A DNA stretch of 64,000 nucleotides from Amycolatopsis nalaikhensis (GCF_030264295.1 NZ_CP127173.1:9493501-9557500); one strand, 5' to 3'; positions 42,929 through 52,006 are shown, numbered from the stretch's first letter. The notes: generated by a model not told the origin, from the letters alone. A program made the numbers and translations.

Positions 42929-43077
42929 CCCCTGCCGCTTCCCCTCGCTGTGTCCGCTCGCGGTGGCAGACGATAGCCCGCCCGTGTCCCCGTTCGTGGC
43001 AATTCATGCAAAAGTGTCACAGTTGCCTGGTCACGGCGCTAGCCTCGGACTACCTCGACCGACCTGAAAGGTACTCC
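42929..43077. promoter_or_regulatory. Divergent promoter region of kinase and lipoprotein
   Basis: 149 bp with locally low G+C (GTGGCAATTCATGCAAAAGTG around 43000). No clear palindrome was seen. Confidence 0.35.
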
Positions 43078-43590
43078 ATGTCCGCTCGCGCACTCCCCCT
43101 GCTCGTCACCGGCGTCGCCCTGCTGCTCGCGGGGTGTTCGGGCGGGAGCGACACCTCGGCGACCGGCTCGGGCAGCGGCCTGTTCCCGGCGGCGACGTCG
43201 TCCGGTGAGCCCGGCGAGACGTCGGAAGCCAAGCCGACGACGGAGCCGGTGGGCGACGACGCGGTGGGGCGCTACGAAACCTACCTGCACGCGATCGGCA
43301 ACGAGGACGTCGCCACCGCGTGCGAGATCGGCCGGATCGCCGCCGAGAAGCGGGGACGCGGCGACTTCGGCCCGTGCGAACACTCGATGGAGATCCAGTT
43401 CGGGATGTACTCCCCGGACGAGAAGCGGGCGATGCGGGCCGCGACGGTGGACCGGTCCCGCGTCGACGCGTCGGCGACGCGGGTCGACATCCCCACCCGG
43501 GCGGTCAAGGTCGACGTCGAGCTCATCGAAACCGAACTGGACGACGCCACGATGGAACTGCGCGACGGGAAGTGGTTCCGCACCAGGTGA
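43078..43590 (+). CDS. Secreted lipoprotein of unknown function
   Basis: 170 residues. A signal peptide with lipobox LLAGC (Cys20) is followed by a Gly/Ser/Thr-rich linker. The domain after residue 60 (YETYLHAIGNEDVATACEIG) resembles small mycobacterial-type lipoproteins. A free Cys pair (CEIG...GPCEH) may form a disulphide. It is divergent from the kinase and may act with it at the surface (inference). Start ATG at 43078 follows GAAAGG. Confidence 0.8.
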   Translation: MSARALPLLVTGVALLLAGCSGGSDTSATGSGSGLFPAATSSGEPGETSEAKPTTEPVGDDAVGRYETYLHAIGNEDVATACEIGRIAAEKRGRGDFGPCEHSMEIQFGMYSPDEKRAMRAATVDRSRVDASATRVDIPTRAVKVDVELIETELDDATMELRDGKWFRTR

Positions 43591-43593
43591 GCG

Positions 43594-44388
43594 TCACCGG
43601 GGCCGCCCGGCCGGGAAGACCCGCGATGGCCCGCCCGCCAGCGCCCGGCCGATCCCCCGCGCCGCCGCCATCACCAGGGGCGCCAGCGCACTCGGCTGCG
43701 TGCTGTCGGCCCGCACGACCAGCGACACCGCGGCCGCCACGCTGCCGTCCGCGGCGAAGACCGGGGCCCCGACGGACAGGGCGTCGACGGTCACCTGGCC
43801 GTCACTCACCGAGTAGCCGAGCTTGCGGACGTCGGCGAGCATGCGGCGCAGGTGGGCGGGATCGGAGACGGTCTTGGGCGTGAAGGCGCGCAGGGGCGCG
43901 CCGAGCACCTCCTCCTGCACGGCCGCGGGCGCGTGGGCCAGCAGGACCAGCCCGACCCCGGTGGCGTGCAGGGCGAACCGGCCGCCGACGCGGGTCCACA
44001 CCGGCACCGCGTCGCGTCCCGCGATGCGTTCGACGAACACGACCTCGAGGCCTTCGCGCACGGCGAGCTGGACGTTCTCGTGCGTCACCTCGTACAGGTC
44101 TTCGAGGAAGGGCATGGCCGCGTCACGCAGGCCCAGCCCGCGCGGGGCGAGCGACGCCACCTCCCACAGCCGCAGCCCGACGCGGTAGCGGCCCGCCGCG
44201 TCGCGCTCCAGCGCGCCCCACTCCACGAGCTCCGCCGCACGCCGGTGCGCGGTGGCGAGGGAGACGCCCGAGCGGCGGGCCAGCTCGCTCAGGCTGAGCT
44301 CCGTGGCGTCCGGCGTGAACGCCTCGAGCAGCGCCAGCACCTTGCTCGTCACCGAGGTGCCGGCGCCGGGCTCGGCTCGCCGGGTCAT
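43594..44388 (-). CDS. IclR-family regulator
   Basis: 264 residues. N-terminal winged HTH (LSLSELARRSGVSLATAHRR) and a C-terminal GAF-like effector domain (ENVQLAVREGLEVVFVERIAG). IclR proteins commonly govern aromatic-acid catabolism. It follows the Rieske reductase gene by 21 bp on the same strand, so it may be the last gene of that operon and its regulator. Confidence 0.9.
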   Translation of the reverse strand: MTRRAEPGAGTSVTSKVLALLEAFTPDATELSLSELARRSGVSLATAHRRAAELVEWGALERDAAGRYRVGLRLWEVASLAPRGLGLRDAAMPFLEDLYEVTHENVQLAVREGLEVVFVERIAGRDAVPVWTRVGGRFALHATGVGLVLLAHAPAAVQEEVLGAPLRAFTPKTVSDPAHLRRMLADVRKLGYSVSDGQVTVDALSVGAPVFAADGSVAAAVSLVVRADSTQPSALAPLVMAAARGIGRALAGGPSRVFPAGRPR

Positions 44389-44409
44389 CGCCTCACGCTA
44401 CCCGGCGCG

Positions 44410-45351
44410 TCACAGGTCCAGCACCAGCCGCGGGCCCGCGCAGCGCGACACGCAGATCATCATCACGTCGCCCACCTCGCGTTCGGCCGGGGTGAGCACG
44501 GCGTCGCGGTGGTCGGGCACGCCCGATAGGACGCCGGTCTCGCACGTCCCGCACGTACCCTCGCGGCACGACGACAGGACCTGCACACCCGACTCCTCCA
44601 CGACCTCGAGCACCGACCGGTCCGCCGGGACCACGACCGTGCGTCCCGACTGCGCGAGTTCGACCTCGAACGCCGTTTTCGCCTCGGTGTCCGGTTTCGC
44701 GGTGAACCGCTCGACGTGCAGCGTGCCGGGCGCGCAGCGCTCCTCCATTGCCGCCAGCAGCGGCTCCGGGCCGCAGCAGTAGACGGCCGCGCCCGGCTCG
44801 GCGGCCAGAGCCGCGTCGAGGTCGAGCAGGCCGCGCTCGTCCTGCGGGACCAGCTCGACGCGGTCGCCGTAGCGGTCCCGCAGCTCGGCGGCGAACGCCA
44901 TCGACGCCCGTGTGCGGCCGCCGTACAGCAGCCGCCACCGCGCACCCGCCGCCTCGGCCGCGGCGATCATCGGCACGATCGGCGTGATGCCGATGCCGCC
45001 CGCCACGAACAGGTAGTGCGACGCCGGTCCGAGCGCGAAGTGGTTGCGCGGGCCGCGCACGCGCAGGGTCTCCCCGTCCGTCAGCCGCTCGTGGACGTGG
45101 GCGGACCCGCCGCGGCCGTCCGGCTCCCGCAGCACGGCCACCTGCAGCACCGACCGGTCGGCCGGGTCGCCGCACAGCGAATACTGCCGCACGAGGTCGG
45201 GGCCCAGCACCAGGTCGACGTGCGCGCCCGGCTCCCACGACGGCAAGGCCGCGCCGTCCGGGGCACGCAGGGTCAGCCGCACGACGCCGTCGGCGAGGCG
45301 TTCCTTGGCCGCCAGCACGACGTCCAGCTCGAGGTCGGGAGAAACGCTCAT
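44410..45351 (-). CDS. Oxygenase reductase component (VanB-like: FMN/NAD domain plus plant-type ferredoxin)
   Basis: 313 residues. Ferredoxin-reductase flavin domain (RQYSLCGDP, about 55-63), NAD domain (FVAGGIGITP, about 115-124) and a C-terminal 2Fe-2S domain with Cys262, 267, 270 and 300 (CREGTCGTC...C). This order is that of phthalate dioxygenase reductase and VanB. It passes electrons from NAD(P)H to the Rieske oxygenase two genes upstream. ATG overlaps the stop of the 59-residue gene (ATGA). Confidence 0.92.
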   Translation of the reverse strand: MSVSPDLELDVVLAAKERLADGVVRLTLRAPDGAALPSWEPGAHVDLVLGPDLVRQYSLCGDPADRSVLQVAVLREPDGRGGSAHVHERLTDGETLRVRGPRNHFALGPASHYLFVAGGIGITPIVPMIAAAEAAGARWRLLYGGRTRASMAFAAELRDRYGDRVELVPQDERGLLDLDAALAAEPGAAVYCCGPEPLLAAMEERCAPGTLHVERFTAKPDTEAKTAFEVELAQSGRTVVVPADRSVLEVVEESGVQVLSSCREGTCGTCETGVLSGVPDHRDAVLTPAEREVGDVMMICVSRCAGPRLVLDL

Positions 45352-45527
45352 CGCTCCCCCGCTTCGTGGCCGTCGGGGTGGGCCAGCAGCCACTCCCACA
45401 GCTCCACCGGGTCCTCCGACTCGTGCTCGGCGCCGCAGTGGCACACCCCGACGAGCACGTCGGTGCCGAGCTTCCAGTGGATGCGGACCACCGCGTCGCC
45501 GGACAGCATCGCCACGCGGGCGCTCAC
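45348..45527 (-). CDS. 59-residue protein coupled to Rieske oxygenase and reductase, function unknown
   Basis: The GTG start overlaps the oxygenase stop (GTGA) and its stop overlaps the reductase start (ATGA), so all three are made in step. The protein has CHCGAEHESEDP (Cys30, Cys32) and WEWLLAHPDGH near its end. The Cys-x-Cys and His residues could bind a metal. I know no assigned function. It could be an assembly or coupling factor, or an accessory subunit (inference). Confidence 0.75.
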   Translation of the reverse strand: MSARVAMLSGDAVVRIHWKLGTDVLVGVCHCGAEHESEDPVELWEWLLAHPDGHEAGER

Positions 45528-46549
45528 GAGGCCGCCAGTTTCGCGAGGATGCGCCGCGCCGCCAGTCCGCCGGTGTCGATGTTGACCGAAAGCTCCTGGT
45601 ACCCCTCGGGTTCGGTGGCGATGACGCGCTCGAGGATGTCGAGCGCGCGCACGTCCTGCAGCACCACCGTGCGGTTGTTCTCGGCCAGGAAGTCGGACAC
45701 GCCCTGGTCCTCGAGCGCGAAGTCCCGGGCCACGGCCCAGAAGTCGTGCGTGCTGTGCTCGGTCTCCGGGGTGATGGCGTAGACGACCTCGACGTGGAAG
45801 CCGTCGGGGTCGGTGCCGTCGTCGTTCGGCAGCACGCCGACCGGCGCGATCCGGCTGTGCAGCAGGTACAGGCACGGCGGGTGGTACTCGATGTCCTGCC
45901 AGCGGGTGATCCGGCCCTCGATGCCGGTGGACTTCGCGTAGAACGTCGGGCACTCCGCGTCGGCCATGTGCCTGCTGACGTAGATGATCCCGCGGTCTTC
46001 GTCGACCTCCGTGGTGATGGGCGTTTCCGCGACCTCCGGCGTCCCGATGTAACCGCCGTGCAGGTAGGTCTCGTGGGAGAGGTCGAGCAGGTTGTCCACG
46101 AGCAGCTCGTAGCGCGCGGCGAGCGGTTCCATCCCGCTCACGGTGGTGTAGTTCGGATCCGCCAGCCACGGCGCGCGCGGGATCGCGGCCGGGTCGGCCA
46201 GGTCGCGGTCGCCGATCCAGACCCAGACGAACGAATCCTGCTCGACCACGGGGTACGACGGCACCCGCGCGGTGCGGGGAATCCGCTTCTGGCCCGGGAC
46301 GGCCACGCACGAACCGGCGCGGTCGTAGGTGAAACCGTGGTAGCCGCAGATGATCCGGTCGCCGTCCAGGCGACTCTCGGACAGCGGGTAGCGGCGGTGC
46401 ACGCAGCGGTCGGCGAGCGCGGTGACTTCGCCGGATTCGGTGCGGTAGAAGACGATCGGCTCACCGAGCACCGTTCGGGCGAACAGCTCACGCCCCACCT
46501 CGCGGCCGTAAGCGGCGACGTACCACTGGTTTCGGGCGAACGCTGCCAT
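45524..46549 (-). CDS. Rieske non-haem iron oxygenase, VanA-like
   Basis: 341 residues. Rieske centre: Cys49 and His51 (CVHRRYPL), Cys68 and His71 (CGYHGF). The mononuclear iron site is the NLLDLSHETYLHGG stretch, with His159 and His164 and bridging Asp156. Length and motifs match vanillate O-demethylase oxygenase and other aromatic O-demethylases or hydroxylases. It forms a two-component system with the VanB-like reductase. Divergent from a MarR gene. Confidence 0.92.
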   Translation of the reverse strand: MAAFARNQWYVAAYGREVGRELFARTVLGEPIVFYRTESGEVTALADRCVHRRYPLSESRLDGDRIICGYHGFTYDRAGSCVAVPGQKRIPRTARVPSYPVVEQDSFVWVWIGDRDLADPAAIPRAPWLADPNYTTVSGMEPLAARYELLVDNLLDLSHETYLHGGYIGTPEVAETPITTEVDEDRGIIYVSRHMADAECPTFYAKSTGIEGRITRWQDIEYHPPCLYLLHSRIAPVGVLPNDDGTDPDGFHVEVVYAITPETEHSTHDFWAVARDFALEDQGVSDFLAENNRTVVLQDVRALDILERVIATEPEGYQELSVNIDTGGLAARRILAKLAAS

Positions 46550-46740
46550 CGCGCCTCAGAAGCTCCTTCGGTCGGGGGTCGGCACCCGAAGTTCTCACCC
46601 CGGCCGCCGCGGCGGCCATCCCGCTTTTCACTGGCTGAAAAACTCGGCGGGTCACGAAATCGGCCCTTCCCAGCGGGCCGTTCCCGGACGTACAGTCGGC
46701 GCCGACGTTATTTCGGGTACCGGAACGTACGGGGACCAAA
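46550..46740. promoter_or_regulatory. Divergent Rieske/MarR promoter region with a dyad
   Basis: TTCGGGTACCGGAA (46712-46725) is a near-perfect palindrome 15 bp before the MarR GTG. CTTTTCACTGGCTGAAAAACTC (about 46623) is AT-richer than its surroundings. Confidence 0.5.
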
Positions 46741-47214
46741 GTGACAACTCGCGACACCGAAACCTTCGACGAGCTGGGGCCGGACGCCTCCCTGGGCGAG
46801 GTCCTGCTGGCCCTCGGCGGGCGGCTGACGCGGCTCCAGACGGAACTGCTGGCCGGCCTCGAGCAGCCGCTCACCATCCGGCAGTACCGGATCCTGTCGA
46901 GGGTCGGGGCCGGGCACACGTCGCTCACCGCGCTGTGCAAGCTCGCGCACCGCAACCCGTCGACCATGTCCGAAAGCGTCGACAAGCTGGTCACCCAGGG
47001 ATTCCTGTCCCGGAAGCCGTCGGCCAAGAGCCGGCGGACCATGCAGCTCGAGCTGACCGCCAAAGGGGTGGAGGCGCGGGACGCCGCGCGGCGCGCGCTC
47101 GACAAGTTCACCGCCGAGCTGACCGCGGGCCTCACCCCCGAGGTCCGCGCGCAGCTCCTGCCCGCGCTCTCCGGGCTCTACCACAGCGTCCAGGGCAACC
47201 TCGACGACCGGTAG
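46741..47214 (+). CDS. MarR-family regulator
   Basis: 157 residues, GTG start. Winged HTH about 45-115 (LTALCKLAHRNPSTMSESVD, then the wing SAKSRRTMQLEL). Divergent from the Rieske operon and 70 bp upstream of the MFS gene of the large catabolic operon, so it may control both. Confidence 0.88.
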   Translation: MTTRDTETFDELGPDASLGEVLLALGGRLTRLQTELLAGLEQPLTIRQYRILSRVGAGHTSLTALCKLAHRNPSTMSESVDKLVTQGFLSRKPSAKSRRTMQLELTAKGVEARDAARRALDKFTAELTAGLTPEVRAQLLPALSGLYHSVQGNLDDR

Positions 47215-47284
47215 CAGGCACGACCCGAGGGGGGGTCCGCAGAGCGCACAACCGCTGGTCCATGCCACAGAGAGGTGGCCCGCC

Positions 47285-48673
47285 ATGCCCCCGTCCCCCA
47301 CCGCATCGTCCCGTGCGCTGCTCGCCAGGCTCGACGAGTCGGCGTTCACCGCACGGCACCTGAAGATCTACGTAACCGTCCTGTTGGGACACTTCCTGTG
47401 CGGGTTCGTCATCAACCTGACCGGGGTGGTCCTGCCGGGTGTCATCAAGACGTTCCACCTCACCAGCGAATCGGCCGGGGTGTTCTCCTCGGTCCTGTTC
47501 GCCGGGATGCTCGTCGGTGCGGCCGTCGCCGGCACCGTGTCCGACCGGTTCGGCCGAAAGGTCCCGCTGGCCGTCACGATCATGGTCTACGCGGTGTTCT
47601 CACTGGCGGCCGTGTTCGCGCCCAGCTTCGGCGCACTGGTCACTTTCCGGGCGCTGCAAGGGATCGGGCTCGGCGCGGAGATCGCCGTGGCCCTGCCCTA
47701 CATCGCGGAGTTCGTGCCGTCCCGCCACCGCGGGCCGCTCGTCACCGCGGCCACGGCCGCCTGGCTGATCGGCCTGCCGACGGCGGCCGCGGTCGGCACC
47801 GCGGTGGTGCCGGTGTGGGGCTGGCGGGCGATGTTCGCGATCGCCACGGTGCCGGTGCTCGTCGGCGCCGTCATGCTGGCCACGCTGCCGGAGTCGGTGC
47901 GCTACTTGCTGCGCCGCGGCCGCGTCGCCGCCGGCACGGCGATCGTCGACACGCTCTGCCGCGGCACCGGCACGAGCGCACCCGCCGAGCACCACGAGGC
48001 ACCCGAGACCCGGGGCAGCGTGCGCACGCTCGTCGGCCGGCGCTATCTCCGCTACACGGTCGCTCTCTGGTTCATGGAGGTCTGCGCCGGCGCATTCCTC
48101 TACGGGCTGTCGAGCTGGCTGCCCTCGGTCCTCGAGAAGCAGGGTGTCGGCCTGCTGAAGAGCTTCGGCTACACGGCGATCATCACCACCGCCGGCGTGG
48201 TCGGCGCGATCCTGGCCGGGCAGCTGATCAACCGGATCGGCCGGCGCGTGGTGCTCGGCGCCGGGTTCGTCCTCAGTGGACTGCTGTGCCTGGTCTGGGG
48301 CACCACGACCGCCGCCGGCGCGGTGATCCTGCTCGGCTCGCTGGCGACGTTCTTCGGCAGCGGCCTGGCCGGCAGCACGCTGTTCGCCTACGCCAGTGAG
48401 CTCTACCCGACCGCGAGCCGCGCGACCGGGCTCGGCTGGGCCGCGGCGTGGCAGAAGGTCGGCGGGCTCGTCATGCCGGCGCTGGTCGGGTTCGTCCTGG
48501 CCATGCACACCACGCAGTTCGTGTTCTTCCTGCTCTTCGGGGTCATCTCGGTCCTCGCCGGGCTCGCCGCGCTGGTGGCGACCTTCGAGACCCGCGGCCG
48601 CACCGTCGAGCAGATCACCCAGGAGATCACCGGGACCCCGGTGGCGGCCACGCGCGCGATGGCCCGCTCCTGA
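47285..48673 (+). CDS. MFS transporter, aromatic/organic acid type
   Basis: 462 residues, 12 membrane segments, MFS loop motif GTVSDRFGRK. First gene of an operon with two M24-fold proteins, an ornithine-cyclodeaminase-like protein and two aconitase-like pairs, all in the same direction with short gaps or overlaps. Likely imports the operon's substrate. Start ATG 47285 with GGTGG just upstream. Confidence 0.85.
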   Translation: MPPSPTASSRALLARLDESAFTARHLKIYVTVLLGHFLCGFVINLTGVVLPGVIKTFHLTSESAGVFSSVLFAGMLVGAAVAGTVSDRFGRKVPLAVTIMVYAVFSLAAVFAPSFGALVTFRALQGIGLGAEIAVALPYIAEFVPSRHRGPLVTAATAAWLIGLPTAAAVGTAVVPVWGWRAMFAIATVPVLVGAVMLATLPESVRYLLRRGRVAAGTAIVDTLCRGTGTSAPAEHHEAPETRGSVRTLVGRRYLRYTVALWFMEVCAGAFLYGLSSWLPSVLEKQGVGLLKSFGYTAIITTAGVVGAILAGQLINRIGRRVVLGAGFVLSGLLCLVWGTTTAAGAVILLGSLATFFGSGLAGSTLFAYASELYPTASRATGLGWAAAWQKVGGLVMPALVGFVLAMHTTQFVFFLLFGVISVLAGLAALVATFETRGRTVEQITQEITGTPVAATRAMARS

Positions 48674-48691
48674 CCCACCCGTGGAGGAAAC

Positions 48692-49864
48692 ATGACGATC
48701 GACCACGCCCCGGCGCCCGCCGGAGCGGGCCTGTCCCCCGACGACCAGGCGGAGCTGCGGCTGCGGCACCGCAAGATCCGCGACGCGATGGCCGAGCAGG
48801 GCCTGGACGTCGTGCTCGCCTACGGCCCGGCCTGGCGGCGCGAGAACATCCGTTACTTCACCGACGTGACCCCGGCGGGCAGCGCCGCGCTCGTCGTCTT
48901 CCCGGCTGAAGGCGACGCCGTCGCCTTCTCGACCCGGCCGTCGGACCTCCCGGCGTTCACGGCGCAGGGCTGGGTCGGCGACGCCCGCCGCCTCGACCCG
49001 GCCGACCCGGCGGAGCTGGCCGTGGTCCTCAAGGAGCTGGCGCCGCGGCGCATCGGGATCGCCCTCCACGAGCTCGTGCCGCTCGTGCTCATGGAGACGA
49101 TCCGCGCCGCGGCGCCGGGCGCCGAAGTCGTCCCGGCGACGAAGCTGCTCGACACCGCCCGGCTCGTGAAGAGCGAGTGGGAGCTGACCCGGATGCGGCG
49201 CAGCGCCGTGGTGTGCGCCGCGGGCTGGGAAGCGTTCGTCGACGTGCTGGAACCCGGGCTGCCGGAGTACCGGATCGTCGCCGAGGTCGAGGCCCGCCTG
49301 AAGAACCTCGGCGCCGAGGACAACTTCATGCTCATCGCCTCGGGACGCGACGAGGTCCGCGGCATGACCCCGCCCGGCGACCGGCGGCTCGAGGCCGGGG
49401 ACATGGTGCGCACCGAGCTGACGCCCAAAATGGCCGGCTACTGGCTGCAGATCTGCCGCTCCGCGGTGGTGGGCAAGGCCGACGACGGGCAGCGCAAGTC
49501 GTTCGACCTGTTCAACGAGGCCGTCGAAGCGGGCATTTCCGTGGTGCGGCCGGGCATCACCGCCCACGAGGTCGCGGTGGCGCAGAACGACGTGTTCCGC
49601 AAGTACGGCTACGGCGAGTACTGCACGAGCGAGTACACCCGCGTCCGCGGCCACGGCCACGGCCTGCACCTCGACGAGACGCCGATCATCGAGGGCAACC
49701 ACACGGTGCTGCCCGAGAATTCGGTGTTCATCATCCACCCCAACACCTACACGCCGCTGGCCGGCTACCACGTGCTCGGCGACCCGGTGCGCGTGACCGC
49801 CGACGGCTGCGAAGTGCTGATCACGACCGAACGCAAGCTGTTCGAGACAGGAGACGTGGCGTGA
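48692..49864 (+). CDS. M24-fold (creatinase/aminopeptidase P-like) protein with degenerate metal site
   Basis: 390 residues with a creatinase-type N-domain and a C-terminal pita-bread domain. The GHGHGLHLDETPI motif retains the usual His. At the other four metal positions of M24 enzymes it has RTELTP (Glu for the first Asp), WLQIC (Gln for the second Asp), FIIHPN (His for Glu) and HVLGDP (Gly for Glu). Binuclear metal hydrolysis is unlikely. Creatinase- and DMSP-lyase-type members show the fold can work with other chemistry. Followed by a second M24-fold protein (GTGA overlap). Confidence 0.8.
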   Translation: MTIDHAPAPAGAGLSPDDQAELRLRHRKIRDAMAEQGLDVVLAYGPAWRRENIRYFTDVTPAGSAALVVFPAEGDAVAFSTRPSDLPAFTAQGWVGDARRLDPADPAELAVVLKELAPRRIGIALHELVPLVLMETIRAAAPGAEVVPATKLLDTARLVKSEWELTRMRRSAVVCAAGWEAFVDVLEPGLPEYRIVAEVEARLKNLGAEDNFMLIASGRDEVRGMTPPGDRRLEAGDMVRTELTPKMAGYWLQICRSAVVGKADDGQRKSFDLFNEAVEAGISVVRPGITAHEVAVAQNDVFRKYGYGEYCTSEYTRVRGHGHGLHLDETPIIEGNHTVLPENSVFIIHPNTYTPLAGYHVLGDPVRVTADGCEVLITTERKLFETGDVA

Positions 49865-50904
49865 AACGAGGGTTGCACGTACTCGATCCCGCGGAGGTCC
49901 CCGACCGGGAGTGGCACGACCGCGTGGCCACCTTGCAGCGGGCCATGGCGGCCGAGGGCGTCGACGTCGCCCTCGTCTACGCCGACGTGTCGCGGTCGGA
50001 CGACCTCGCCTACCTGACCAACCTGTGCCTCTACTGGAACGAGGGCGTGCTGGCGATCCCCGCCGACGGGCCCGTCACGTTCCTGACGAAGCTTTCGCTG
50101 CGGGTGCAGAACTGGATGCGGCGCTCGTCGACGGTCACGGAGTTCAGCAGCGGCAAGAACTTCGCCGACCTGGTCGCGAAGTACCTGCTGGAGGGGCCGA
50201 CCGGCACCGTCGGCCTGGTCGACGCCGCGCTGTGGCCCGCCGACGTCGCCGAGGAGATCGTCGACGCCGTCCCCGGCTGGCAGGTCCGCCGCCTCGGCGG
50301 GCTGGTGCGCGAGCAGCGGCTGGTGCCGTCGGCGGCCGAGACCGAGCTGCTGCGCGCGGCGGGCCGGATCCTGGACGACGCCGCGGCGAAGGCGACGGTC
50401 GCGGGCAGCACCGCGGGCAGCCGCGTCGAGACGGTGGAACGCGCGCTGCGCGGCGGCGGGTTCCTCGACCTCTACCCGCTCTCGCTGTCCACTTCGGACG
50501 GCGTGACGTCGTTCGCCGTCACGGGGCAGTACCGCATGAACTGGGTGCACACCAGCCGTGTCCTCAGTGACGGCGACTGGCCTGACGCCCTGAAAGAGGC
50601 TCTCGCCAAGGCGATCGGCGCGGCCAGGGCCGGGGCCACCGTCGGTGCGCTCGCCGAAGCCGCCGCACCCGCATTGGCCAAGCTGCCCGACGGCGCGAAG
50701 GCCGAGGTCCGCTGGGTCAACCAGGCCGACTTGTCCACCGCGGGCGAATTCCGCGCCCAAGACCCCGCCACGGTGCTGACCGGCGGCGAGGCGGGCGCGG
50801 TGTCCGTGGAGGTCGCGTTCGCCGACGGCGGCACCGCGGCCGTGGCCGAAACCGTTCGCGTCACCGACGGCGAACCCGAACACCTGACAGGAGCACACCG
50901 GTGA
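49861..50904 (+). CDS. Second M24-fold-like protein, shorter, no metal site recognisable
   Basis: 347 residues, GTG start coupled to the preceding stop. The N-domain (VDVALVYADVSRSDDLAYLTNL) is creatinase-like. The C-domain keeps the outline (FLDLYPLSLSTSDGV, GQYRMNWVHTSRV, then a helix) but lacks the GHGxG His motif and the terminal Glu motifs. It may form a heterodimer with the previous protein as an inactive partner (inference). Confidence 0.7.
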   Translation: MKRGLHVLDPAEVPDREWHDRVATLQRAMAAEGVDVALVYADVSRSDDLAYLTNLCLYWNEGVLAIPADGPVTFLTKLSLRVQNWMRRSSTVTEFSSGKNFADLVAKYLLEGPTGTVGLVDAALWPADVAEEIVDAVPGWQVRRLGGLVREQRLVPSAAETELLRAAGRILDDAAAKATVAGSTAGSRVETVERALRGGGFLDLYPLSLSTSDGVTSFAVTGQYRMNWVHTSRVLSDGDWPDALKEALAKAIGAARAGATVGALAEAAAPALAKLPDGAKAEVRWVNQADLSTAGEFRAQDPATVLTGGEAGAVSVEVAFADGGTAAVAETVRVTDGEPEHLTGAHR

Positions 50905-51980
50905 GGATCCTTTCCAACGGCGACATCGAGCAGGTGCTCACGGCCGACGAGACGCTTGACGCGCTGGAGACCGCGTACAAGGAGCTGAACTCGGGCCAGG
51001 GCGCCAACCGGCCGCGCAACCACACGTACTTCCCGGTCGAGGACAGCCGTCACCCCGGCTTCCGCTTCCGGTTCAAGTCCCAGGAAGGCGGCAACGTCTC
51101 CAGCGGCGTGTGGGCGCTGCGGATCACCTCCGACATCGCGGGTGTCGAGACGCTGCCGAGCGGCGTGCAGCGGCGACGGCTCATCCCGGCCGCACCCGGC
51201 GGCCGGTACGTCGGGCTGGTCACGCTCTACAGCCTGACCACCCTGGAACCGCTGGCCATCATGCACGACAGCTTCATCCAGAAGATGCGCGTCGGCGCCA
51301 CGTCCGCGCTCGGCATCCGCGAGCTGGCCAATCCGGACGCGACGGTCGCCGGGATGTTCGGCTCTGGCTGGCAGGCCGAAGCCCACCTCGAGTGCCTGCT
51401 CATGGTGCGGCCGGGCATCGAAGAAGTCCGCGTCTACAGCCCGACGGCCGAACACCGCGAGGAGTTCGCCCGCGTGTGGAGCGAGAAGACCGGCCGCAAG
51501 ATCGTGGCGGTCGACGACCGGCGTGACGCCGTGGCCGGCTGCCAGATCGTCACCTGCGCCACCGCGGCCATGGAGCCGTGCTTCGACGGCGCGTGGCTCG
51601 ACCCCGGCACGCACGTCACGGCGATCACCTCGCCGGACGGCACGGCCACCCGCCGCGAGCTCGACGACACGACGTTCGACCGCGCGGCCCGCATCACCGT
51701 GCTCTCGCGCGAGCAGGTGCACCACGACAAGCAGTACGACATCCTCGGGCCCGTCGAGCGCGGCCTGATGCAGTGGGACGACATCCGGGAGCTCGGCGAC
51801 CTGCTGCTCGGCGACGCGCCCGGCCGCACCAGCCCCGACGACATCACCGTGTTCGCCAACAACACCGGCATGGGCATCCAGTTCGCGGCGGTCTGCGCGC
51901 GGGCGCTCGCCCTCGCCGAGCAACGCGAACTCGGGCACACCGTGCCGACCGACTGGTTCCTCGAGGAAACCAGCCCCTGA
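50901..51980 (+). CDS. Ornithine cyclodeaminase/mu-crystallin-family protein
   Basis: 359 residues, GTG start coupled to the preceding stop (GTGA). The Rossmann motif GMFGSGWQAEAHLE is clear, and the QKMRVGATSALG and CATAAMEPCFDG stretches match the family. The active-site Lys of ornithine cyclodeaminase is probably replaced (WALRITSDI). Family members reduce imines (ketimine or pyrroline carboxylate) or oxidise amino acids with NAD(P). The pairing with M24-fold proteins recalls EutC/EutD of ectoine use, but EutB and EutE are missing, so that is not claimed. Confidence 0.82.
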   Translation: MRILSNGDIEQVLTADETLDALETAYKELNSGQGANRPRNHTYFPVEDSRHPGFRFRFKSQEGGNVSSGVWALRITSDIAGVETLPSGVQRRRLIPAAPGGRYVGLVTLYSLTTLEPLAIMHDSFIQKMRVGATSALGIRELANPDATVAGMFGSGWQAEAHLECLLMVRPGIEEVRVYSPTAEHREEFARVWSEKTGRKIVAVDDRRDAVAGCQIVTCATAAMEPCFDGAWLDPGTHVTAITSPDGTATRRELDDTTFDRAARITVLSREQVHHDKQYDILGPVERGLMQWDDIRELGDLLLGDAPGRTSPDDITVFANNTGMGIQFAAVCARALALAEQRELGHTVPTDWFLEETSP

Positions 51981-52006
51981 CCGGAACTTCGAGCGGAGAC
52001 GCAACC

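Noticed and set aside
36681..43007. Very long antisense ORFs (up to about 1060 codons) opposite the MmyB, SDR, SCO6745-like and kinase genes
   Set aside because: They are Arg/Pro/Gly-rich, have no domain signature and mirror the third-position GC bias of the true genes on the other strand.
48692..51980. Ectoine/hydroxyectoine catabolic cluster (EutD-like M24 plus EutC-like OCD)
   Set aside because: EutA, EutB and EutE are absent, the M24 metal site is lost and the remaining genes are aconitase-like.
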